NCBI GenBank assembly: GCA_951799445.1
Contig: OX637287.1
Coordinates: forward strand, 5,580,001 to 5,644,000
Direction of reading: 5' to 3'
DNA from: Pseudisothecium myosuroides
Lineage: Eukaryota; Streptophyta; Bryopsida; Hypnales; Lembophyllaceae
Length of the DNA stretch: 64,000 nucleotides
The notes beneath the pieces were generated by a model. The model saw nothing but the letters and a program-made list of their open reading frames with translations, searched no databases and was not told where the DNA came from. The position numbers were made by a program, and so were the translations under genes. Positions 12,957 through 24,038 of this stretch are shown here, one piece after another; the stretch's first letter is position 1; each line of letters starts with the position of its first letter.

Positions 12957-14158
12957 TGACAAAACTATGTTAGAAAGACATTTGCTTAGATGTAGAAGGC
13001 ATTAGTTGCGTCCACCAAAAGTAAATGGGATTTATACTTGGCGGACAGACAACTTTTAGCAATCAAGGATTATTTTCTGCCAATGGTAGATGGAGAATGC
13101 TCATGCTTTCTAGACGGGGCGATTTTGGCAGACAAGTACATAGCATATGTTGTTTGGTAGGTGGAAAATAACTTTTGGTAAACAAGAGCAGAATATGTGT
13201 CAATTTACAATTCATAATTGGAGGTGGACATGCGTCTCCATCATGTTCCTATACTTGTCTTTCAATGATGTTGTACGTACTTTTGTTTTCTAAGAGACTA
13301 AGACCGGGTCTGAAGCTTTAATTATTATCCAATTCTTGCCGCATTTCTGTAATCAAACTTATACTGTGATTTGTGATTACTGTCTTTGTTTCTTCAAGTG
13401 TCCATTTATTATAGACTTTATTTTTGGAAGAACTCATCACATGCAATTTTTGCAAGGTGTTCAAAAATTCATTGTAAATATAGGGGGATCCCTCCACCTC
13501 TAATGTCGGTGAAGAATGATGTGTGGCACACTATTGAACTTTTCTTATCTAATGTGTTAGTACCTCTCAAAAGCTCTTGAAAAATAGTGGTGCATGGACT
13601 TTGTTTTGTGGAGCAGTTAAGAATTGAAGCCGGGACATCATTCGCAAGAAATGTTATGTAACAACAACTCTTGCATGAAGAATCTATGCTTTTGTTAGCT
13701 TTGTAGTTTCATTTTGCGATGTAGCCAAAGAAATTGCATTCAAATGCTTTTTCTCCTTGAAGTGAAGTGCATTCATGACTTAGAATTTGTGAGGACGGCC
13801 AGAATTTATAAAGAGGCCATTGGCATGGAGGATATCAAGGACATGGTGGGTGAATTTGCCGGTGGTCCGCCATTAGGATTGCACTTGCCAAAGAAGGATT
13901 CAACCTCGCCTCCTCGTTTTGGTGAAAGATAGTTTAAGCCAAAATTGTCCATTTCAAAGGACGAACTTGGTGCTTGACAAAATTATATGGTAGAAAGACA
14001 TTTGCCTGGATGTAGAAGGTGTTAGTTGCATCCACCAAAGGTAAATGCAGGATTTACACTTGGTGGACGGACAACTTAGCAATCAAGGATTACTTTTGGC
14101 CAATGGTAGTTGAAAAATGCTCATGCTTTCTAGATGGGGCAAATTTGGCGGACAAGTG
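12957..14158. repeat. Direct-repeat pair bounding a ~1.2-kb unit
   Basis: Two copies of a segment of about 185 bp, in the same orientation, lie at 12957-13139 and 13974-14158. Both contain AGAAAGACATTTGC, GCAATCAAGGATTA and ATGCTCATGCTTTCTAGA, at roughly 85% identity by eye. About 830 bp separates them. Terminal direct repeats around a short body could be a TRIM-like retroelement relic or a simple segmental duplication. The open frame at 13714-13932 between them has no recognisable family. A diverged inverted copy of flanking sequence (AATTAGAGGTGGACATGC) lies near 15200. Confidence 0.7.
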
Positions 14159-16709
14159 GTTGCACAATTTTTGGTGCAATGACAAAATCATTTGAAGCTA
14201 GATGGATGTGGAAGAAGGTGCTAAAATTTTACATGCTACATTTGTCATTTCCCAAGTTCTATTTGCATGGTTGTGCGTAAAGGTCTAGAGTATTGTTTTT
14301 TATCTGTAAAAATTTTAAGTGACAATGGAAAAAGAGACTCAATTAATGTATTGATTAAACAAATAAGCAAAAAAAATATGTATTAATAAATGAAGTCAAA
14401 TTGCATTTAAACACGCTTTGAAAAGTATAAGAAATAGAGAAAATGGGAAGAAAAATGAATAGGTTCACAAAAAGTGAAAAGACTCTCTCTTTATTTTTAA
14501 AATGGAAAAAATAGAAAGAAAAAGACATTTTTTAAATTTTTAATTGAGCATTAAGAAAATTTAAGAGCACATATATCGGAAATTGGGCTCCAAAATTGGG
14601 CCTCACCACTTCACATTAATTGGAGCTGGAGTGTTGAATTGGGGCCGGATTAAGGGCAAAAACTCATACAAATCGAGTCAACCTTCCTTACGGCCTCAAA
14701 ACTATTATAAACCAAGCCTTTGATATGACCAAGTTACCAAATTGGAATTTAGCATGGAGCAAAAGCCAGCAAGTCCTTGACATATTCTCTTTGTAACCTT
14801 CTCAGCTATTCCTACAATATTGTCGTTGATCTTTGTTAATATGTACTAGCACTTTTAAATCTTTGGCCTCTTCATCACCTTATAAGCAAAAGGTCCACTT
14901 GGTCATTTCCTCAAATCCATCTTAAACAGAATCCTACCATAATCAAAACAACACCAATCTCAAAACACATTTATAATTTGTCCCCAAATGTCAAGAGGAG
15001 AACATGACAAAACTCCACTAACCCATGCTCTAAAAAACAACATCAATAAATGCATCACATATCCTGATTAATAGAGGGAAAAAAAGGGTTGTCATGGCAT
15101 TAAACGTCAACCAAACATAAACATTGTATCAAGACATTCTGTGACAAGCAACAAATGTATGCTTTACTAGGGGGTAAAATTACCATCCACCAATTGACCT
15201 TATTTGCATGTCCACCTCTAATTATGAACCAACTCATATTATCCACATGTCCACCAAAAAGCATTTTTCATCCACCAAAGTTCATTTGTTCACCAAAATC
15301 TAGCTACCTAGCCTAAACATTAGCAAAAATTTGAACCCTCCAAAAGCCCCCTAAAGTTCTTCAAAAAGGACCTTAGTTAGCTCATTAAAGTGTATTTCTC
15401 ATGAAAAATACAAGAGTATTCCCCTATTGCCATTCACCAAGAAAAAAGATGCAGTGAAAATAAGATGGTTGTGAGCAACTCCCATTGGCCTTTCAAGTTG
15501 GGTACGTTTTGAATCATAATGATGAAAACAAGGCAACTATACATTCATGATGGTGCTTGTAAATACCAAATTATAAAATAGGCTTTGTTTAATACTCAAT
15601 TCAATTAGCTCAGCTTTGGAATATTTTATTAAATGGATGCAAGTTATAGCATTTAGCACTTGTATAGTAGGAAAGTCATGCAAAGTAGGACCATCTCACA
15701 TGCATTTCCAATGTACCAAAGCTAGGCTCAATACATTGAAGTGCTTTTAAAATTAAAAAGCTTCTTATAAGGCCCAAAATTTTGCTAATGAAGTGTCCTC
15801 GTTTTCTATTCATAAAATGTAATTCCAATCTGTCACAAAAGTCATCTGTCAACCAAGAATAAATCCCATTTAAATCATTGGTGGCCACAATTAATGTCTT
15901 CCACATCTAATCACACATTTTTTACACATAATTTTGTCACAAGACATAACTTTGACAACCCTAGTTTCAAAATGTTTTCATCTTATTTTAGTGCTAGTGT
16001 TTGCTATCATGTCACCTTTTTACAAGTGGCATTGGTATTAGATGCACAACTATCTATACTATCTAGTATACAAGACTTTCTTGAGACTTTCTCCTAGGCT
16101 TATTTCAGGTTGAGTGCAAGTGATATGATGCTCAAGTCATTTAAGCATATGATGCAATTACTTTGGCAATCATTGATATGATATTCAATGTTTATACATG
16201 AACTAGTGGTTTCTAGATTTATGGTTGTTTTTTAAACATTGTCCAAAGTTTTTTTATGTGTAGGATTTTTTAGCAATTGAAAGAGGTCTTGAGATTTTCT
16301 TAGCATTTGTTTTTTGGACACCTTATAAATAAGCAAGTTATTGATTAATGTTCTAGAAATCTAGAAGGCTCTTGCATTAACATCATGTACAGTACAATGG
16401 TTTGTTATATCTTGCGTCGTTAAAGCATATAAGGTGGGTACACCTAAAAGCGTCACAAATTAGGCTAAGGAAAAATAGGAAGCTGAGCACTGAAAAATAG
16501 ATACAGGAGTGTGAAGAGGCTTGTCGAAAACTAAGAAATGTACAATAAATTCTCTGATTTTGGCAATTACCAAACCGCAGTAGGGGCAGAAAATTCAGGC
16601 AATAGGGTACTTGAAAGAGCTCATAGGTAGCATTGAAAGCAGTCAGTCACATGCAAAAGATCCCTCTCTAAAGTTCTAAAAAGGAATAGAAAAACATATG
16701 TAATGGTGT
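14159..16709. other. Intergenic stretch without a supportable gene
   Basis: Mostly AT-rich sequence. The part at about 15180-15300 is, in inverted orientation, related to 13190-13240 (shared GAGGTGGACATGC). At 16428 a lone left MITE end (TA then AGGTGGGTACACC) has no partner nearby. The short open frames at 15676-15906 and 15894-16097 overlap on opposite strands and match nothing known to me. Confidence 0.5.
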
Positions 16710-17107
16710 TAAGGTACCCCTCCATAACTGACTGAATAAGGAATTCTGACATGATTTGGAGTAGTGAAGGTAAGACAAATATTTTTCGAAGGTACATCAA
16801 TAGAAATGACATGGATTGCAAAAAAATTGGTAATTTTATCGCTTGAATTGAAATTACTATGAATTTTGGGAGGCAAAAAGTGCGCCGGACCCATGGCCAA
16901 TGTCTAGACTCTTCCAATTCCGATCATTCAATAACTTTTTATCTAATCATTATTTCCTATTTTTTTTCACAACTGGGACATGTGTCATGTATTTATTAGT
17001 TCCAACCTTGAAAACGAAAAAAACCCGCATTCTAAGCATGGTGGGATATACATACACCTATAGGTTGGGAATGGATCAATGGTTGGGAATGGGGGGGGGT
17101 TACCTTA
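16710..17107. mobile_element. TA-flanked MITE, copy A of a two-copy family
   Basis: A 394-bp element (16712-17105) starts AGGTACCCC and ends GGGTTACCT, with TA on both sides. Nearly all of it is repeated at 60721-61098, with shared stretches such as GGTACATCAATAGAAATGAC and GACATGTGTCATGTATTTAT. The main difference is a short insertion with a run of Gs near the right end. Open frames crossing it on both strands are therefore repeat-derived and not genes. Confidence 0.88.
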
Positions 17108-18999
17108 TTATAGATGAAAAAATATGGAAGATCAAAAATAAAGAAGCAGTTGCAAAGGTTGTCAGAGATATAAAACCATCACAGCATGTGAGGTTAGAAG
17201 CTTGTCATAAGCGCCGAAATTGCCATTGCTTCTTTCAAAGCCTGCAAAGAAAATGCTCTGCAAATACTATTTGAAATCCTCTTAATGGAGCTGATGCAAC
17301 CAGGAAGTGCAGGTTCGCAAGAAAAGACCGTTGAGGAACGGCCACTTGAAGCATGCAAGAGGAATCCAACAAGATATTGGGCGCCCGCTCATTTTTAGTT
17401 GGCATGCATTCAAGGGATGATAGAGAAGGTTTTTGAATCGGCTCAACACTTAAGCCCAGCCCGAGTAACTAGACTTCATTTTCGGAGCGATACTTTCTAT
17501 GAAGGAGAGACGCTGCTCCGGTGATGGCGGCGATCTCTCCTTGCAACCTCTTCAAGGCATTGTGAAGAATGTAAGTGTCCTTTTCCACTTCTTAGTAGCT
17601 TTTACCTTGTTGTTTCCTGTATTTCCTGGAGTGAGTTGCAGCTGTGGATGTTGACGTGTTCCTCCAAACATATAACTTTGCATCTATTGTCTTTGAGGTT
17701 TAAAAAACTTTTGTTGAGCAGGTATGCGCTCCGTGGGGATTTGTCCGTGCTGGTGGGTTTGCTTTGATGATGGGTTCATTGCTGCAACGCGCCTGGAGGT
17801 GGTGGACTCCGTTGCCGCTGATTCTGAATACTATCCGGGAGAAATAGGTAAATTTCAACAAGGCTTTTGTAGTGTTCTTTGTAGCTAATGTGCGTTGAGT
17901 TTTAGGATTTCAATGTTCAAACATTCAGTACCCTCTTCCCTTGCAAGTCCCCTACCTCACGTCGGTTTCTGACTTGTTCATCTCTTTCATTTTCAGGATT
18001 GCAAAACCAAGTGGGAGTCAAGTAGGGCACTTTGTGAGCTCCGTGAGCTTCGTCAAGTGGCAAAGGTAGGGTCTTTACCTTTGGTTGCTCTAACTACTTG
18101 GGATTCCACTTGAAAGAATGAAGCTCATCTGTCAATGTCTTGCTATTGAAAGCCGTATTGTTTGTTGCTTATCATTCCAGGGTGCGGCCAAGCAAATTAG
18201 AGGCTCAGCGCATGCTTTGGCCTCAACGCTTGATGAGTATGTCCGACCTATGATTAGTGATCTACGTCTAGTCTTTTAGAGGAGCGGGGCCTCTACTACA
18301 TTGGCCAAGTTGATTTGGTGACAATCATGCGGGAGGTAAGGAATACCTCCACAACTGGGCCTGTGCTGATTCACCTCATGAATGAGAAAGGGTTGCGGCT
18401 ATCCTTGTGCTGAAAGAGTTGCTAACAAGTACCATGGTTAGTGTGAGTTGCAATTTTTTCTTTTTTCAATTGTAAATAGAGTTGTTCATGTAGGCTGAAG
18501 GCTTAACTTCCATGCGTTCATCATTCTTGCTTTAAAATGAATCGATTCTGCTCTACGTGTGTTGGCAAGTTCAATCCAGCAACTGGGAATCTAAAAACGA
18601 TGAACTGCAACTCAAACATTCATGACTTATTTTGCTGAGGCATTGATAGCAGAGGCAAAGGTCAACAAGGAAGTTATCAGAAGTCAGCTTCTTCTAAAGA
18701 GGTAAGGACTGCTGATGCACTCAATAACTATACTTTAGTATGTTAGTCCTTGCTGATTGGTGATTGCTCGGCCTTAATGTTCTCGGTATCCTAAATATCA
18801 TGGATGCGGTATTTTTTCAATTAAAATTCTGTCATTGCATTATGTGCTTAGATTGAGATTATTTTTAGCATTGTCGTTGGTTTCTTGGCGTACTCTTCTC
18901 ACTGACATTGACTTGGTGTTTTATAAGGATTACGTCGTGCTGGTTGACTTTGCGTACCTATTTGCGGATACAGAATGGAAGACCATGAATATCTTTGGT

Positions 19000-20274
19000 A
19001 CTGTGACCACTAAGTGACTAAATTGATTGTCGTTAACACTTCTATATAAAAGGACACCAAAGTGCACTGGTGCTTTGTTAGTATGCTACTGACATCAAGG
19101 TTTCGAATTATTTGCACATTTTTCTTGTTCAGGGTTATTTGAATTATACTTGGCTCTGGTTTGGTCCAAAGTTCTAGAAGTTTACACTTAAAATTTTACT
19201 ATGAATCTTGATAGTTAGATTAATCAATGTGATAATAACTTTTCAAACTCCCATAGATTTATTGTTGGGACTCCATCCTTGAATTCAACTGTTGATTAGT
19301 ACGGGTCTTCTTCAAATTAGATTCATTTCTTGACTTTCATCAAGTATTGTTATGAACTTACTCGTCTTGTCTTTGATGTGCAGTTGGTCAATCCCAACGA
19401 GGTGGACAACTTCACCGTAAAGAAAAGCCACTCATTATCTCTTGCCAGTAAATAATGAAGGTTTACAAGAGAGTTGATAACAAGGGATCTTGAAGGAGTA
19501 GTACTGTGGCTATGGAATTGTTGACAAAGATGCCTAAGATTTCTGCACCACTCTCTAGTAACATGGATTAAAGCTTGTGATGTTTTATTCTTGAATGCCT
19601 GTTGCTTTTCTAGTTTCTTGGCTATGCCAACTTCCATTACGTACTGCATTACCTTCACTGAAGTTTCATAGTTCACAGATCCATAACCTAGATCCACAAT
19701 GCCGTCGTAACAGCAATTTGGCACTAATTCTCTTTGCAGCCCACAAAATTCATCTATCATCTCTTGCTTTTGATCACCAGGCCTTGTGTAGGAAGCTTGC
19801 TTGCAGCTGTTGCAAGATCGCAAGACACGCCGCGAATGCTAGCTTCTGTCGAAATTCCAATCAACTTTCATATATGCCACTCTTCAACTTCATTGTCCTC
19901 CAATTCCTTGAAGGTGTGGCTCTGTCTTGATCTCAAAGCATGCTCTCAGCGTCTGACTTGATGCGTTCAATTTTTTTAGTCTTGCAAAGAGCAAAAGTTC
20001 ATGCACTAGTCTTTGAATGAAAGATGACCATTTTTTGTTGCATTCTTTGCGGTGGCGCTGATTGGGGTTGTCTTGGACTGGATCCTCTCTGAAATTGTAG
20101 ACTCATAAACCCTAATAAAATTCGAGCTCTGAGACCTCCGAGATGCGTACAAGTGAAAAGATCGATTGATCTATTCTCCAAAGAGTGTTGCATCTTTTCT
20201 TCAGGAACAAAATGCTTTGAAAAAGTCGGCAAGGTTGATCTAAAGAGTATTGTTCCCAACCCTACTAAAGCATC
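19000..20274. other. Middle of the unidentified region, no clear exons
   Basis: Between the coding-like blocks, this stretch has open frames on both strands, including 19350-19823 minus and 19595-19930 plus. They overlap each other and match no family I know. GC is moderate. It may be long intron, decayed exon or inserted sequence. Confidence 0.3.
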
Positions 20275-20439
20275 ATGGACCCTAAGCTTTGGGACAACTT
20301 GCTGCACCATATCGACCTTCTGGAACATGTGTATTGCCGGCTCTCCTTGAAGGCTTTTTTTGAGCTTCGAGCCGTGTGCAGAGCCTGGTATGCCTTGGCC
20401 TGCCATCGCATGGCCCTAAGGGTAAGAATTAATCTCTAG
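20275..20439 (+). pseudogene. F-box domain fragment
   Basis: A 54-codon frame from ATG at 20275 to TAG at 20437 begins MDPKLWDNLLHHID and continues with LLEHVYCRLSLKAFFELRAV and CRAWYALAC. The pattern (MDP.LW..L, L..V..RL, F.LR.VCR.W) is that of the F-box found at the N-terminus of plant F-box/kelch proteins, which recruit substrates to SCF ubiquitin ligases through SKP1. There is an in-frame stop just upstream (20266-20268). After the CHRMALR stretch the frame runs into a possible GTAAGA donor at 20421, but no kelch or LRR exons follow that I can see. The usual proline in the first helix is missing. It is most likely a broken copy. Confidence 0.6.
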
Positions 20440-21346
20440 ATGAAGTTAGCATTAGCTATGTTGTGCATTGCCAACCAGGAAGAGATGAAGGTGGACTTTG
20501 ACAGGTACGATTTTTCACAATTACTTGATTTTGTGATTAGGTGATGTGTTTCGAGTTTACTCTTTTTTTTCCTTATATTAGACATAGGTACATGCACACT
20601 GAGGGTGTTTGTTTGGCATATGAACAGTACCAAGGGGATTTACACGAATTCCTTGTGCATCAAGATAGGAAGGTGTGAAACTGTACATGCTGGTGCTTTC
20701 TGATCTAACATCATCCCCATGGATCCACGTACCTCCAAGCTCTACCTAAACATAAAAGACTACAACGGTTGTACGCCAAATTAATTGCCAAGGTTGATGC
20801 CATTTGGTCTCTGGTAAGATACAATGTTCAGCACTGAAGAATACTGTCAACTTAGTAGTCAAATGCTTCTGCTTATATTATGTTGCCTTCAGGTAGATCT
20901 TTTAACCATGTTTTATATTTGAGGATCAAACTGGAGGATACCTAGGAGATCAGCATTGGCTTTGTGGAACTATGTATTGTTGGTGTGTCACTTGATTTTT
21001 GTTGGGATATGTCTTGCCGTTCAGAAACGAATTGAGTGCTAATTTGTGTTTTGTTATTTCAATTGACAGGTCAAGGAGATTGAACAACCCTTAGCGACGA
21101 AAGCGAGACACACTGATGTCAAACTTAAGTATTGTAGAAATCCTAGGTTACAGGATGAGTACGTTTCTGCACCTCCCTCTCAATAGCTTTTTGCAAAACA
21201 TAGATAATGTAGCCAATGTGAACTGATGCTACAAAAAGTTTATCTTTTGTTCTTCCATGAGGATTCTTTAGATACATCATGTAATTGAAAATTGCAGGAG
21301 TAAGAGAAAACGCAACAGCAAGTCGAAGGTAGGCGATCGAAATGTG

Positions 21347-21440
21347 AAAATTTCAATCCAAAATGTACAAATGTGCAAAACGTGCAAATTTCAATTGAAA
21401 ATGTGCAGAACGTTCAAATTTCAATTCAAAACGTGCAAAT
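21347..21440 (+). repeat. Degenerate tandem repeat, ~37 bp unit
   Basis: Two to three imperfect copies of a unit containing AAATTTCAATTSAAAAYGTGCA follow each other. They explain the repetitive open frame in this stretch. Confidence 0.7.
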
Positions 21441-21744
21441 CGAAGGACAAGATTAACATACTTATTTGTACAATAAGCACATCTACAAACCTTGCAAGCC
21501 TTATAAAGACTAAATATTCACAGTTTTTGACAAGTTCCTACTAGCTGCATAGACAATACTTGTAGATGCTAGCTGAGAGGAAAATCGTCATGTGGGCGTT
21601 GTACTTACAAGCTGGCCAAGGAGCAAAAGTACAGCAGAAGTTTGTACAGTAGGAGCACGTAGGAGCAGTACCAGAGATGTCCGTAGTGGCTTTAGCAACA
21701 TTGGGAGCGGTCATAGCAGAAGCAGTATCAAGAGAAGAAGCCTT

Positions 21745-24038
21745 CTACTCAATGGGTGAGTTGTTGGAGTACATGTGCTTAGCCCAAGGTATTGTTCTGC
21801 ATGGAATGACTGCTCTTCGATTCTTCCCTTCTTGGTTGAATTTTAATCTCAAGGCTGCCACTCTTTGATTCCAAATGCAAGGGGAAGGAACGTCACCACA
21901 AAAAAGAGCGCGGTACATGCGTGTTGGATGAACCCTCGGATTGTGCAGGAGCTTGTGAAGATCATTTCCCCATTCCTGCCATTTTTGGTGATCATAGTAA
22001 GCCTTCAGCCTTTTTTCATTGGCCCTTTCTTCGTTTTTCTCCTTCTGCTCAGCTGTCCTTTTTCTCTTCAATTCCTCCTTTTCCTTTCTCTTCGCTTCTG
22101 CCTCCAGCCTTTTTGTCTGCAAGTCCCTTGTTGCAACCACCTATTTCTCCTGTAAATCCCTTAGCATTTGGATATGGTTGTCATCTGTTAGTAACAATGA
22201 CCTGGAATAATCTATGTATGGCTGAATTCTCTGCCTTTGTGTTGGACGTCTTGGCACTTCAATGTTCCTGTCCATTTCAATGGGGTTGGGTTTCTAGCTT
22301 CACTGCTAGTCGCTTTGGCCAACCCCACTGGCATGGTCAGGAACTGCAGCTGCACCCTCATAGTCTATGGAGATCGGTTCCTCCATAGTAGGTTGATCTT
22401 CTTGTAGAACTTCATCCATGAGTTCTTCATAGCCCTCATCTTCTTAGCATTACCTACTTCTTCTATGAGGAGTTTGGATGGCCCAAATTTACTATCCATA
22501 GCATGAGAATTTACAGGGAAAATCTTAATGACTCAAAATCTGCTCTGAATGTTGCTACAAGTTAGTGCTCTTCTAAGAGAGTTGCAAACCCATTCTACTA
22601 GAAGTATCTTTGTCACTTTTCCTCCTCTGTTGTGTGTAGTCCAGATGTCTCTGTAGATGTGGAAAGCCAATTTGAAGCTACTGAAGCAACTCACATCTAA
22701 GGGCTACAACTCATGTGACGTGTGAGAGGGAAGAGTGAGGAGATCTATACCCATAGATCGACATTTCTCTATCACTTGAATTGTTACATGGGAATTGTGA
22801 CCATCCACTATAAGTAGATGACGATTTGTGGGTGAGACCCCCCCTCTCTCTTGTAAGTTTCAAACAAAGTGATCCAACCATTTATCAAATAAGAAAGATG
22901 TCATCCAAGCGTTTTCTTGCATGCCTATTCCTGCTTCAGGTTCATGTTTTGCAATGTGTGCGTTCTGATATTGTTTTCATTTAAAAACATAGTAGTTAGG
23001 AATATTGTCACCTGTTGCATTGACACAAGAGAGTGATGTCAAATGCTTGCGTTCATTAGGTGTGATGATATGAACATTTTGTGCACTTGTTTTTGTTAAT
23101 ACTCTTGCTCCTCCGCTCTTGCCCGCTTGTACTCTACTTTCGTCGGCATTCCAAATGTGGCACCCTCATACTTGTTTTTTCCTTAAAGGACCTCTAAGTT
23201 CTTGTATAAAGTGGCTACATTGCTTGGACATAACCCCTTTGCTCTGGCCAACTGTAGAGGTTGTGCTTTTCGTAGTGAAATATTGGGATGCCTGTTTTTG
23301 AACCACCTAACCCAGCCATTACCAGGTATGCCATCCTTGAAAGGGGTGTCACAATGTTGTATTATGGTAGAGACTCTTATTTTTAGTGTCAGCTAAGTGA
23401 TTGGGAACCCTCTACTGGCCAAGTCCACTAAATACTTCATTAGTTCTTCCTTCTCAGCAATTGAGAGTACTATTTCTTTACCTTGTTTTCTACTAAGGGT
23501 TCTACCATATAGATGACCTCTGAAGCTGGTTCTAGGAATGCCATAATAGTCAGCAGCTGAACACACATTAGCTCCTCTCTCTACTGCTCTTAATGCTGCC
23601 TTCAATTGAAAGACGGTCCAATTGCCATTCTTCTTCAACTTCTTTTTTTCGGCTTTCGAAAGAGGAGCCATACCTCTTAAACTTGCATGCTGTCCAAAGT
23701 CCTCCATTGTGGGCAAGTTGTTGGCTTCTTTGTTTGAAGTTCCTCGTTTATCTCCTCTTGGCCAGTCCATGACTTGCTTGTCTTGTAGTTGCCACAATTT
23801 CAAAGGTTGCATCTTTTTTTTCCTGTGGTCGGAGTTGCATTCGTTCTTCTGAAATTGCGGCCATCTGTAAGTGACCATCATTGCTCTGCTCCAGCTTCTC
23901 CTCCATGCTGCTGCTAGGGTGTAGTGCTGGGCGACTGGTTGTACTTGGACGCTCGATCTTTGGAAAAACTTTTGAACTGCTTTGTCCTTCTCCAGGGTGA
24001 TTGCATGAAACACCTGTACTATTTGTTGCGTTTTGCAA
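21745..24038 (-). pseudogene. Pogo/Tigger-like DDE transposase, decayed
   Basis: Read on the minus strand, three pieces line up in family order. A helix-turn-helix of the psq/CENPB type (about 23395-23625) contains QLKAALRAVERGANVCSAA and YYGIPRTSFRGHL. Next come GWVRWFKNRHP and the DDE core (about 23340-22480). Last is a basic coiled coil of alternating K/E/R (about 22140-22000) with a C-terminal tail ending at 21745. In the core the first Asp is in WNADES (codon 23142-23144), the second in VDGHNSH (22803-22805) and the third in PLDV (22695-22697). The last two have 35 residues between them, as in DD35D-like members. The copy is dead: several stops and frame changes occur, including a TAG where the family has Gln just before PLDV. 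I could not find its terminal inverted repeats. Confidence 0.88.

Larger units (their letters stand above)
17499..21328 (+). pseudogene. Unidentified multi-exon gene-like region, probably decayed
   Basis: This region has higher GC and repeated GT-AG exon-like blocks. They lie at 17499-17570 (from ATG), 17722-17847, 17997-18065, 18181-18335, an exon-like block ending at 18701, 20479-20504, 20587-20672, 21070-21158 and 21297-21328. Several read as charged, helical protein, for example [37 protein letters not shown] and VKEIEQPLATKARH. The last two blocks join in frame and end in a basic KRKRNSKSK tail. The reading cannot be carried through: 18181-18335 needs a frame change near 18275 to avoid a stop, and blocks between 18701 and 20479 are missing or mixed with an F-box fragment. 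I do not recognise the family. It may be a pseudogene or a real gene whose splicing I mis-modelled. Confidence 0.4.

Noticed and set aside
16621..17274. Overlapping frames on both strands at 16.6-17.3 kb
   Set aside because: They span a MITE that is repeated at 60721-61098; the coding potential is accidental.
19350..19930. 157-codon minus frame and 111-codon plus frame
   Set aside because: They overlap each other on opposite strands, match no known family, and have no clear splice context, so neither is called.
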